Of a stretch of 64,000 nucleotides of DNA, positions 19,654 through 31,085 are shown one piece after another (position 1 is the stretch's first letter; the number at the start of each line of letters is the position of its first letter). Origin of the DNA: Utricularia gibba. Lineage: Eukaryota; Streptophyta; Magnoliopsida; Lamiales; Lentibulariaceae. A program made the translations under genes and the position numbers. The notes under the pieces were generated by a model. It was not told where the DNA came from. It worked only from the letters and a program-made list of their open reading frames with translations, and ran no database searches. The stretch lies in assembly GCA_002189035.1 (NCBI GenBank), contig CM007989.1, positions 310,001 to 374,000 of the forward strand, written 5' to 3'.

Positions 19654-22175
19654 CTACTGTGCCACTGCCTTTTTTTTCTTGGGTCTCCTCTTTCTTCGTG
19701 GTTTCCTTGCATCAGAGTTGGAGCTCAGATTACCACTGTTTCCAGTGGCGGAGGACACAGGCCGCTCCTTTCGATTGAAGAGTCTGCCAGTGCTGCTGGA
19801 TGTGTTGCTTGAAGTAGACAAACCGGATCTCTTACTTGAAGTTGCTGCAAATCTCTCTGCATTCTTCTTGGACCTTGATGGACCAGGAGGTGGCATCAGG
19901 GCACGTGCGGAGATGCGCCTCTGCAAGAAGGAAAGGTTTGAACATTACTGGACTCGACAGAATGATGGTCGCATATGCAAACACCTTATTTCTTTCATCG
20001 CTGGATACCCCAGATGCTGCTATTCCAGAGGCGCTTGAAGCTTGCTCCCTGCGTGGTTTGTTTAAGGGTCAACTAGAGAGTAAGTGAATCTCCATTTCGA
20101 ATTTCCCTAACGCTTATGAGATTATGGGGATTAAGATCAATTGCAAAGCTCAGGGTATCCAAGGGCACACATTTCCATGACGTGTAAACATAGACTATTG
20201 GACTGACTCATGTACCTTGCGCTCCACTCATCATCTGCATCAGCCTCATCACTAGAGCTTCCATTCAAGAAAAAATCATCATCACTTAGATCCAAAAGTC
20301 CGTCATCCTCACTCCCAGTTTCTGCCATAGAAATTCAAACTCAAATAAAGAACTAGAGGTTTGTCATGTAATACTAGGAACTAGAGACAACATGACCCAT
20401 CCACAATGAATGATCAACACTTAGAGCGCTAACTATTGGAAATCTGATTATAACATATTCTGATAAAATGGAATCAGTGATAGAAACCAAGTACCAGTCA
20501 TTCAAAATAGCGAACCGTAAATTACTCATTGCCTTCCTCTGAAGAAACATGGAATACCAAAAAACGAGTTGTAATGTTAAGCCTAAATAAACTGGCAGCC
20601 CATGACTGTACAGAAATTCTAACCTTTGCCTTGTGCTAATTTCTCAGTAATTTACACAGCAACAGGGATAAACATTCAGCTCAATGTTCAATCAAATTTA
20701 AAAGCAAAAGAAAAAAAATTAGAAGCACCTTCCAGATCCTTTCCACTTGCTGCAGCAGCAATGAGGTTGTCCTTAATTTGTTTACGCAATCTATTTCTCT
20801 TATCCACTGTTTCTTCCGCATCACCTCCCATAAATAATGGGATATATCTCTCGGTCTTAGGGAAGAACTGCAAGTACATCAAAAGAAAAATTGGGAAAAG
20901 TATTATTTCAGAGGTAGAATGTAAGACACGATTTTACTGAAAGACTAATTCCACCTAAGAAACATTTCCCAAACTCGAAAGAGGGAAAAAGACATTAACT
21001 AAAAGAAGACAACGTCCAACTCAAGAGGTTGATTTCTTTAAGAGACAAAAAGAAAGAAAAATGTCCAGGTAAACTTAAGGAATCAGAGCTGATCCCTCAT
21101 CTTGTTCATAAATATAAATAAGGGAAAACAGGAGAGAGCAGTGATACAGTAAAACACTAAACGACAAGGGGAAGGAACAGGCCAAAGTTTTGGAGTACTC
21201 ATGGTCATACTTTGACATACTCAAGATCCTCATTCAATTTTGCACGTTGGTCAGACAATTCGGAGTTATGTGTGTGGCCAGTTGACGCTCGCTGCTTCTT
21301 TTCCAGTCGTCTCAGTCTTCGCTCGATCTTCCTTCTCTCTGGTAACATAAATATGCACTGAGATCATTTAAAACACTTTTGAGCACCAAACCAGGCACCC
21401 ATATCTGCTATACTGCAGAAATCCCAAAATGGTAAAGTGTCTCACCGAAAAATCTAATCTTCCTGTCACGCAAAAACACCTGGGATTCGATGGCCAGATT
21501 ATTATGGATCTCTTGTTGTTTCTTGAGCTGTTTCAATTTCTGAAACTGAGCCTCCTTAACATCCGGAGGCAGGTCCTGCAATATGAAAATGATTTAACAA
21601 CGTAACTGTGAACAGAATGTACCACAATAATGTAGTACAAATTCATTAGAGCATAACGTAAAAATTTGACACACAGTCCATCACTGGAAAACGAGACCCA
21701 AGCAAGTAACCAGGTCAAGGAAAATCACAAGTGCAAAGTTCACACCAAAAATATGCTACTTCATGGTATAATCCTTCCCTTTCATCGGAATCAATCCAAC
21801 TCACGCATGTTCGTAAAAGGTCCAAGAATCTCAATCTACAACCAAAAAAGGGAGAGAGAAAGGAAAAAGACTAGGCTCGATCTACAGATACCAGCAAGGT
21901 GATGAAGCTAAATAAATAGTGATCAACACCACATCAAACCGCTGATCAACTAAAAAAGTTCTTAAGGGCGGGAAACACAAATAGGAGGGTGGAGACTGGA
22001 ATTCAGCACGAGGACACAAGCATACCTTGCGGAGAAAGCGTTCAATAGAGCGAATCTGGTTTTTAAGAGAAACTGCCTTGGGTTTGCTGGCCTTGGATTT
22101 CTTATCGACGCTTAAATCCTTAGGGCGGCGCTGAAGCACGGGCTTCCTCCGCCGGCCGTAGCCTCCGTGCCCCAT
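19654..22175 (-). CDS. EFG1: rRNA-processing protein EFG1 homologue
   Basis: EFG1 is a nucleolar coiled-coil protein needed for early 18S pre-rRNA processing. The minus-strand gene starts at 22175 with MGHGGYGRRRKP and continues VSLKNQIRSIERFLRK (exon 1 ends about 22026). Later exons carry QKLKQLKKQQEIHNNLAIES, FLRDRKIRFFERRKIERRLR, RLEKKQRASTGH, LEYVKFFPKTERYIPLFMGG and KRNRLRKQIKDNLIAAAASG. An acidic region follows (DDGLLDLSDDDFFLNGSSSD). The protein ends in a Lys/Arg-rich, probably nucleolar-targeting tail (DARKPRRKRRPKKKKAVAQ) with a stop at 19654-19656. The central block is the EFG1 family signature. The gene shares a roughly 0.7-kb divergent promoter with the next gene. Confidence 0.9.
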
Positions 22176-22869
22176 ATGATCAACAATTAGGGCTCAGTCA
22201 TGCCCGCGCACTTTAGAATGCGTTTCCCGTTTTTATATTTTGCGTACAAATACAAAAACATGACAGCTGTAGCCTGTACGCATAAAACGTGAGTTGGATC
22301 TGGAGAACATAAAGTTTACATAAAAGCCCAATGGTCTCATAACTTCTTGGCCCAGGATTCGGAAATCGATTGCTGTTCCGTTCCCGGCATATCTACCAAC
22401 GTCTCTCTATCTCTCTCGTGTGTTTGCGCGCGATTGGCAGAACGTCTTTTTGCTTTTTTTCTGGTGGATCGAGGTGTTTTGGTAGATTTCCGATTATGTT
22501 ATCGTATGAGTCGCTGATTTTTTTTTTCCATTCTACAAGCTGTAGAGTGGACTGGATCGCAATGTCATACATATACTGTGATTTGAAGAACGTTTCTGAT
22601 TTTCAAATTGATTTCTGTCTAAATGTTATGTGATAGGATCTTGTATTGTGTCATACGTATTTTTCCTTGCTCTTTATTTGTGGATGCTGAAGTTGATGTG
22701 CCGATTGATGATATGATACATTTGTATGCTGTATTTAATTTAGACTGTTGAATAAATTCCAAATTGAATTTGATAACTTTCTGCAGAGGGAATTGTGTGT
22801 TGTTTCCGATACCTCTTATGAGCGTTTTATATTTTGAGGCAACGATTTGCGCTTCGTAACAGAAAAGAG
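22176..22869. promoter_or_regulatory. shared divergent promoter of EFG1 and the At4g18490-like gene
   Basis: Only about 690 bp separate the two start codons, and part of that is the right-hand gene's leader. GGCCCA-type site II motifs occur near 22348-22355, and TTAGGGCTC lies just before the EFG1 start. Site II motifs fit co-expression of growth-linked genes. No coding frame belongs here. Confidence 0.45.
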
Positions 22870-25800
22870 ATGGCGGAACCGAAGGAGATAAACCACACTG
22901 CCACCCGTGGGGGAGACAACGAGGCACTTTTAGGTAGTGCGAATGTGCTTCAGAGACTCTTAATATGCACCATAGGATCAATATGCATGTGTTTTATTTG
23001 AGAAACACGATGAGGAACACTGAATAAGGATGTTTGGTGCAAATGAAATACATGAATTTAGGTGAATTGAGAACCTGCTCGCAAGATTCTTTTGTAAAAA
23101 CTACTGTAATATACCATGTAACTCATTGAGCGTAACTGATGACTATTGATACAGATTTGGACGATGATAAGGATTTTCTTGCTTCGTGGAAATCAATTAC
23201 GATGGGAGAATCAGACAAATTTGATTTTGACCTTACACCTGTTTCTAAGGGGAAAAAGAAATCGTTTGAGTTTGACCAGGGGTAATATCTCCTTATTTAG
23301 TGTTGATTGAATAAGTCGTTTTAGCTGTAATAAAAAGTGGTGTTTTCAGTTATTTTCATGTTGCGAGTTGAATTAGCTAGAGAATTCTATTTACCTTTTT
23401 TTCTGAGAGAAATTTTCATTTTTCAGGGATATGGACTTCAATTTGGACAGTGACTTTGGAAAAGTTTCATCTTTCAACATTGATATCCCTGATCTGGATA
23501 TCTCGCCTCCACTAAAAAAAGACGAACCCCACGAGAAAACCAAAGGATCGTCCATTAGAAGCAGTGAAAGAAACGCAGACCGCTTTGCCTTTGCATTTGA
23601 TTTTGACGAGTAAGCGTGTGACCGGCATATCAATTGGAAAAGCATTTCATGCTATTCTTTATATGGTTCTGCTTGCTGCTAAACATTCCTCTTTCATTCT
23701 CAATGTCACTCACCTCAGGTTGGGTAATTTTGACTTGGGACCTGCAGTCAAGCATTTCACTTCAAATATTCAAACTGAGAAAGATAAAGAAGGTTTCATA
23801 CGCAAAAGCAGTCGTGAAGTTGAAGCCGATTCCAAGATAAATAGTCTGGTTAGAGGTATCTGTGGCATTGAGGATGGGACTAGGAAGCCTTTCCAACCGA
23901 GGAACATGATGAAGATTGACATGGATTCTCTAATTGGCCGAAATGACAAAGGTGAACAAGAGAAAAAAGATCCCTGTCCAGAGGTTGACACCTTGGATGT
24001 TTCACCTGGAAATGAAGAAGTTCAAGTTGCATCTGAGAAGCCTAATGCATCTGCAGAAGCTGCAATGGATTCCATAGAACTAGCTCCAAAATTACTCGGT
24101 CTACAACATGAAGCTTCTGATGTTAAAACAACTGTTCAGGATTTTCCTTCTAGTTTTCTGTCTAATGGTGCACAAGAAGAAGGTGGTAATCCATGTAAGA
24201 CAATGGAAAAGGAGGAAGCTGTGACCAAAAGTGATTTTGATTCAGGTGGAACACAGGGTTTTAAATCTCCTACTGCTTCTTTTGGTCCATGTACTAAATC
24301 GGCTATGCCTGAAAAGTTCGATTTGACAAAACCTTCAGAGAAAGAAAACAATGTCGAAGATTCCGTGGTTGTAAAAACAGGGAAACCCGGGCACATTGGT
24401 GTTACTTTTCCGTCTGAAATCCCATCTGGTATTCCTCCTGCAACTGGGATTCTCGATGATGGCCCCTCTGGAGTGGATAAACAGCAAACTGCTTTTCACA
24501 TTTTATACAAGGGGTGGTATTGCTTACATTACATTTTAATTTTTAATTACAATATGAGAATGATCTTATGCTGCCATTTTTACTTTAAACGCTTTGCTAC
24601 ACATAGTAACTTGGTGCTGCTGCATCTTATACAGTCAGCATAGTGGTGTTTCAGAGATAACAATAAACAAAAGAACAAAACCCCCCATTTCAGGCTCAAC
24701 AGGTGTTGTTCAGTCAGAGAAACATGAAGTCAATTCATTGCCTTTTTCTACCCTATTTTCCTTTTTAAATACTGCAAAAGCAGGCATTACACAGCCTACT
24801 TTAGCTAAGGGAAAGAGGTTAGTTTAGCTGAACGAATTAGGCATTCTATATTGTTAGCTGAAATCAACCTCATGACTGCATGTAAATGATGTCATCATTT
24901 TTTAAAGGGCTTGGAAGGCATTCAGAAACCTGTTTCTGTTTCCTTGCATCCCTCCAATACCGTGAAAGGGAATGAACTTTCCCAGACGATGACCCCGAAA
25001 GGCTTTAAGGATTTGAAGATTGTTGGGTGAGACAACTGAGTTTTAATTCCAGTTCAATTTTTTTAATTACGTTGATAGCCTTAGTACAATAATTGGCATT
25101 CTACAGGAAGATGTGCTATGTTGGTGGATCATCAAATGAAAAGGAAACGAATGAATCATCTCTCAAAGAGAATGACATTCTGATGAAAGGAAAAGCTGAA
25201 CCTTGCCAACGAGAAATGATTATGAAAGACATAGGAATTGTGAGGTTCGTTTTCTTTTGTGGCAATCTGCATTTTGAGTCTGCTCTCGTTAACTTGATGT
25301 AAATAACTTCTCAGCTTTCCTGAACTGTTACATGTTTAAAATAGTCTTATTTCTCACGAAATAACAAGCATTTTTTTTAAAAAAAAAATCTGCTTTGGAA
25401 TGTCGATAGAAAACTCTCTTGATAAACCCTTAGGATGTAGTGCTCTGAAAACAATGGAGTATTGTCGCTCAAGTATAAGTCTCAAGATTTTGAAATTGAT
25501 TTAGTTATTCTTCTCGAGCCAGTCGTTGTTTTAGCATGGAATTCTCTGAAAATGCTTCGTAAAATGCTAGAAATGTGAAGCATGCATCACGTCCGGCTAC
25601 AAAAAATATAGCTGCAGACGGGAAGGGGTTTTCTCCAGTTGGCGATCGTAAGAAAATTGCCGTTCCTTGTGGCCGGAGAGCTTCAGGGTAAGACCATCTA
25701 AGACTGGTCGTCATGTGGGTTGAAACATTTTCTTTTTCAATGGCATGTGGGTTGAAGCATCAGTTGCTAAACAAAAATGTTTCTTTTGTATCTGTGCGTC

Positions 25801-26856
25801 AGTTTTCATAATCAGTTGACTAATTTATGTCTTTTGATTTCGAGCTGTCAGCATAAGCATTGATCCTGCGAAATACCAAAATCAGGAAGCTCTAAAATCA
25901 GGACAGTTCGGCGAGAGTGGGGGGGCCTTATCAAAGAATACAGTGCTGGATGCAGCCCATGTTCCGAAGTCTCAAATGAAAACATCCTCTGGCCTCTGTC
26001 TGAAGCGAAAGACGGTGGAGGTAATTTATTGTTTATCTTGTCCGTATTCGCGTATTTCAGACTAGTTCATTGAGTTTCATCAAATATTTTTGCTAAAATT
26101 TTGAAGACCCGCTTCCTATGATTGATATGCCTAATATCACTTGCATCTAAAGGATAACCTTGGTGCTATTTCCGCACATCCACAAAAACGCTGTCTTCAG
26201 TCACCACCTGCAAGCAGGTTTATGACGATGTTAGGTATTTCCAGGATTATCTCCCTAGGATGATTTTGTCGCTTATTTTTTCAGAAGTCCAGAGGAAGAA
26301 TCAGATAAGTTCGTGAATAAGAAGGTAAAGTTACGTAAGTTTACACATGTCCGATGGGGTGGGGTTTCTGAATCGAAGTTACTCAAATAAAAGGGCTTTG
26401 AACACTGCTAGCAGACACCCCACATCAGCCCAGAAGAAGATTCCATCAAAAATAAAATCGACGATGAATCTCCTTTTATTCATCAAGATGACAAGATTAG
26501 GGGACTGGAGATAACATACTCAATTGAGGATAGTAGCAACATCAATCAAGCTGAAGCATTCGGCAAGCATTTAGATGATGTGAGCCTGACATTCCCCTAT
26601 CTTTTCTTCTATAACTATTTGCATTCGCGTTGAACATGGTTGCGCTAAATGTCTGTCACAGATTTGTAACATGCTGAGAAAGAAGAATGATGAGGCAAAA
26701 GACATGTTAGCTCAAGACATTGTGAGCAACAACAAGCTGCTGCTGCTCCACAGTCCTCTTTTTGAACTAAAGATATCCTTTCTCTCTCACTCCCCTAGTT
26801 TAATTTTTTTCGCATTGCTGAAAGAAAGAATACTGGCACTCCAGTGGGAACCTTAA
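22870..26856 (+). CDS. uncharacterised protein related to Arabidopsis At4g18490
   Basis: A long multi-exon plant-specific gene of unknown function. Confident exons: 22870 start (MAEPKEINHTATRGGDNEAL), 23155-23281 (DLDDDKDFLASWKSITMGES and KKKSFEFDQG), 23427-23609 (DMDFNLDSDFGKVSSFNIDI, RFAFAFDFDE), and 23719 to about 24510 (LGNFDLGPAVKHF and a long Ser/Glu-rich part). Later small exons lie near 24693-24818, 25107-25245, 25851-26022, 26154-26218, 26284-26324, 26414-26580 and 26663 onward. The last carries the conserved ICNMLRKKNDEAKDMLAQDI and NNKLLLLHSPLFELKI. The repeated D/F-rich acidic motifs and the C-terminal block match the At4g18490 family. The junction after about 24510 and the exact stop are uncertain. 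The gene converges with WDR4. Confidence 0.75.
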
Positions 26857-27015
26857 CAGCTTACAAAATTTCTACAGCTCAGAGGAAACTAGCAGAATTA
26901 TCACTGAGCAGCAACCACAACCGAACGTTTCACGTATGAAGGTAGCCTCCTGGACCTGCTCTAAGTGTCATTCCTAATAATCAACTGAAATCAAAGAGAC
27001 AGAGCATGGGATATA

Positions 27016-29428
27016 TTACGCCTGAGTTTGCTGAAGTTTCTTATCATTTCTACCCCTCTTTCTTAGCTCCCTTCTTTCAGATGAATATTGCTTTTTTATC
27101 AGCAAATTTCGCATTGATCGCTTCACAGCTTCCGCTGCATCTGAAAATGCTGCTTCTCCTATCGAAACTCGTCCTTGCAATGCCTTGAGGAGTGCATCCC
27201 CCCTGGAATCTGATCGTCATCTAAGATCAGTGTCTCTGGTTCCACGTTCTCTGAGCTGCTACCGACTGAGATAACCCTTAAACGAACCACTCCACGATCA
27301 CTGGTCTCCATGTTTGATGCTCCCATGACCATCCATAAGAACGGGGAGGGAGCAGCTGCGGCAATGCTCATTGGAATGAACGCCTCTTCTGCTATGGGTA
27401 TAACCTGCAGTGACCACCCATCTTTGAACCAGCTTGCTCAAGGTGACTGGATGAAAAAATTTACTCACTTTGGACAAGGAGAGAGTCCTGGAGGTATGAT
27501 CGTGTCGCAGCAGCATTATTCCTGAAAAGCTAAGGAGATGGTGCAGGAATAAAAAAGTGATCTTGATGATGGAAAATCAACGAATGAACTCAATCTTATT
27601 CACTAAAACAACTTCCAATGAGACAATAAGTTTGCGATGGGAGGTTTAAGTCAAGTTGCCTTTGAATAGCCACAGCGACCATGGAACCAGTAGATGTTGC
27701 ACAAAGATCAGTTATGACTGACGGGATCTCTTCTTGCTGTTCTGTAGAAAGCACCCGGCCTTTGCAATAGAGAAATGGAAACAAAAGCACGACTGAAGTT
27801 AAAAACTGGAAGTGGTGCATCCGAAAAGGTAATAGTGGGGGGCAGTTGAAAAGTTAGAAAAGATGAAATTAACCCCACCTACTTTATCTCCAACAAAATA
27901 TGTATCGAGCAAGGTGCCAGAGGTATACTCCCAGAGCCTAACCTTAAAACCCATTTAACAAAATGGTGTTAGACCACTACAACTACAACTACAACTACGA
28001 CTTTATGCAAATCATTTTGAAAAGCAAAACTCAGGAGAATCTGGAACTCACTGTTGAATCTCCACTTCCTGAGACGAGCAATGCTTGTGACTGATCTTGG
28101 CAACCAACAAATGCAAGTGATGATACAAACCTGGAAAAGTATCAGCAAGGCAGAGCTCAAATCAAGACAATGTTAACTCAAGAAATGGGGTATGAAAGTT
28201 GCAATGTATATGCACGGACGGCCTGAGAAAGACTACCAGATGGTTTACTTTTCAGTTTTAAAACTTAACAACTGGTTTCCACAACACATGGTTTCTTACC
28301 ACAAATTGGATCAGTTGGTATCTGGTTTGTGTAAATAATGTATATGTGACCAGAATAGGTACTAACTCGGTATGTCCAAGGCAGAAGCTTTGTATCTCAT
28401 GGGCACCATTCTGAGGTTCTCTGGGGAAAACGGTCACCTGTATCAAACAATGAACATGTAATTTCATCAGAACAAGCCCCAAGTTAACTCCAAGTTCAGA
28501 GCCGAGGAGGCACATTACACGGATTTTAAAGTCTCTATCGGCAGAAATAATACATCGTCCATCTGGTGAAAATTCCTGCATTTATTATATTACAAGTTAA
28601 AGATTTCAGCTTTCCATGATTCACAAGCTTCATAGCACTTGCAACATAAAAGGCAATAATGAACTTTTTGCATGATAACAGTGTGGAGACATGTGATTCG
28701 ATATATGAATTAAAACAAGACAACAAGACAACAAAGACAAAGAAGAAGTAACATACCAGTCTGGTTATTATGCTGCAATAATGGGAAAAAATTGGAACAG
28801 CCTTCTTGATGGTTGACGACTCAACGTTCTTGTAATCTCCTACATCGACTACATGAACCACACCGAACTTATCCGCAAAGGATATAAACCTTTCATCGGT
28901 GGATATTGCTAGAGAAGTCACTCTCTTCTCTGAAACACTTATCATGCAATTCAAAAAAGTTATTCACAATGTAGCAATCCCATAAATTTGTTAAAAAGAA
29001 GTGAGATGTTCATGAAATGAGAAAAAAACCCATACATGGAACACACACAGCGCCAAGAATCAGTATCCCAAATTTTGACAATCTTGTCATCCCCAGCAGA
29101 GACAAAAAGTCCCCCACTTTTACTGTATCGAATGGCGCGAACTGAGTCTCTGTGCCCTCCAGTATCATCAACTAAATTGACGCCAGAACCATCCCTTCAC
29201 AAAAATCTGTACAATAAGCAAAAACTACTCCACGCACTGCCGAAAACCGTGGGTTGACATAAAACAAACAAATGGAAGTAAGCAATCCGTATATCATTCT
29301 TACGATAGGTTGAACACGCGGATTTGGAATCCAACTGAAATTGAAACAAACTTATGATTCGGATGAACTGCAATCTGAGCTGGGGCAACCTCTGTTTCAA
29401 GCTTCTGGTCCACATGATCATCCTCCAT
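27016..29428 (-). CDS. TRM82: tRNA (guanine-N7)-methyltransferase non-catalytic subunit (WDR4/TRM82)
   Basis: With the TRM8/METTL1 catalytic partner this WD-repeat protein makes m7G46 in tRNA. Start MEDDHVDQKLETEVAPAQIA at 29428; exon 1 ends 29304. Recognised downstream blocks: HRDSVRAIRYSKSGGLFVSA, DDKIVKIWDTDSW, SEKRVTSLAIS, ADKFGVVHVVDV, LEFSPDGRCIISADRDFKIR, FCLGHTEFVSSLAF, and FLWMVMGASNMETSD. Several WD repeats are thus visible. Near the end, a six-base C run (27198-27203) shifts the frame after DDDQIPGG. With one more base, the family tail follows: ALLKALQGRVSIGEAAFSDA, then AAEAVKRSMRNLLIKKQYSS, then LRKRGRNDKK, to a stop at 27016-27018. The homopolymer position points to a sequencing error. 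Confidence 0.88.
27969..28000. repeat. short CTACAA tandem repeat in a WDR4 intron
   Basis: About four copies of ACTACA-type hexamers (ACTACAACTACAACTACAAC). It is a simple microsatellite within an intron of the WDR4 gene. Confidence 0.6.
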
Positions 29429-31085
29429 CGCCCCAAAATTCCCAATCGCTCGTCTCGCTAGGGTTTCTTTCAGACGTTTTCCGTTCCCATTTTCTATTGG
29501 GCCTTGTGAGAATGGGCTGCAAACAGTTGGGCACGTGTTTGAGCTTTTGGGCTTCAAATTTCAGTTGAACTTTCGGGTTTGGCATTATTAATATTAAAAT
29601 AAAAAAATATATTTTGAAATTTGAAATATAATAATTTTTTTTAGTGAAAAAGTAACTATATCGAAACGCAAACGCAAAGAGCATCAGCTCGACGTCAGAG
29701 TTCTGGGGTGCAGTTGTGCAGTGAACTAACTGCAACCCAGTAATGGGATGGCATTGAAGATGGAGATAGAAAGATGCGTATGATTGTGAGTGCCAAAAAG
29801 TGAAAAAAAGTTAAACTTTTGGGGAGTTGAATACGCAATCCGATCGTCAGTCCGTGGGTTTCAGATTCATTGAATCATTGCTCAGTCTGCTGCTTTCTGT
29901 TCACAAGAAATCAACAAAACTGGAAGCTTATGGTACGTGCGGGTTGCTTATTTACTGCGGTTGCGTCACAGGCTCACCAAAAGCATGAAAAAAGAAACTC
30001 TTGTTTCATCCCACATCGACGTCATCCTTACAGGATTTGTGGGTTGGATCCATCCAGAGAGTTGAAATCCGACCCGTGACGTCTACGGAAGAAGAAGAAG
30101 TGCAGGTGTCTGTTGAGCATGACATGCGTTTCTCGAAGAATGTCCTTAACAAAGGTTAAAAATTGGAACCTTTATGAAGCTATGATGATCAGAAAGTTAA
30201 GAGGAGAGCTGGCGCTCAAGGGGAAGAAAGGGATGCTACATGACGGTGAAAAAATGGACGGCCGGCGAGACAGTGACTATTGATGGTAACAATTTAAGGT
30301 GATGCAGATGAATCACTGTTCGAAAAATCCTGACTCCGTCCATATTGCATCATTGCTTGTTTCCCTTGTGTGTCGCGTATGGGACACAATGATATCGAGG
30401 GGGCAGGTCAAATCTCAACCCGGGGAGCGATAGAGAGTTGAAAAAATCTCAGCGGTTGCTTGACATTCTGCGATCATGAAAGTATGAGGATGTTCAGGGG
30501 TGTTTTGTGGAAGGCGCTTCCAAAGTGGGATAGCTTTAAAACGTGGAGGGACTAAAAGATTGGAGTGTATTCATGGGAAAAACTATGTGCATTCAATTGT
30601 TATAGTACATCAGTGTTGTCAAAACTTACTGCAACTACGATCAAGAACTATGCGAAGATTGGACTGTACACATGTATTTCTATCTATCCCTTGTGTTGTT
30701 ATTTGGCTCCCCAAGCCAGTTACTGAGGAGGGGCCTGCTGAATGCGTCCCTGCACCTACAAATGGGATGAAAATCTCCTTTTTTCATGAACCGGAATGCA
30801 AGTTCGATGTCTCGGAGCAGATGACAACATCCCAGTCCCCCATCTGGAGACTGAAGGAAGATTCAGAACATCTCATAGGAGTGTGGTCACAGGCCAGAGA
30901 CTTGTGTCTGCTGTTGCTCCTGCCATAATTCCGAGACATGAAAGTTGGTTTCTTTAGTCGTGAGAGATGAAAGCAGAGCACCATGATTCACTAAAACAGT
31001 GGCTTACCTTTAGCAACAGCTAATTTTTCTTGATGTAGGGGGGAGTCGATGCCCAGGGAGTGTGAACGTAATCCTGTTGGATTTT
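29429..31085. other. WDR4 promoter and spacer before the 5-phosphatase 3' end
   Basis: AT-rich at 29580-29650. A 142-codon open frame on the plus strand at 30500-30928 has no family features and may be chance. The right part is likely the 3' UTR of the minus-strand 5-phosphatase gene. Confidence 0.5.

Noticed and set aside
25910-25930. G7 run in the At4g18490-like gene as another possible indel
   Set aside because: The frame (ESGGALSKN) stays open through the run, so it appears correct as it stands.
27159-27525. plus-strand frames over the WDR4 3' exons
   Set aside because: Minus-strand WDR4 tail sequence explains this region fully once the C6 run is taken into account.
30500-30928. 142-codon open frame on the plus strand
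   Set aside because: No family motifs, odd composition and no splice context. It lies where the 3' UTR of the minus-strand phosphatase gene is expected.
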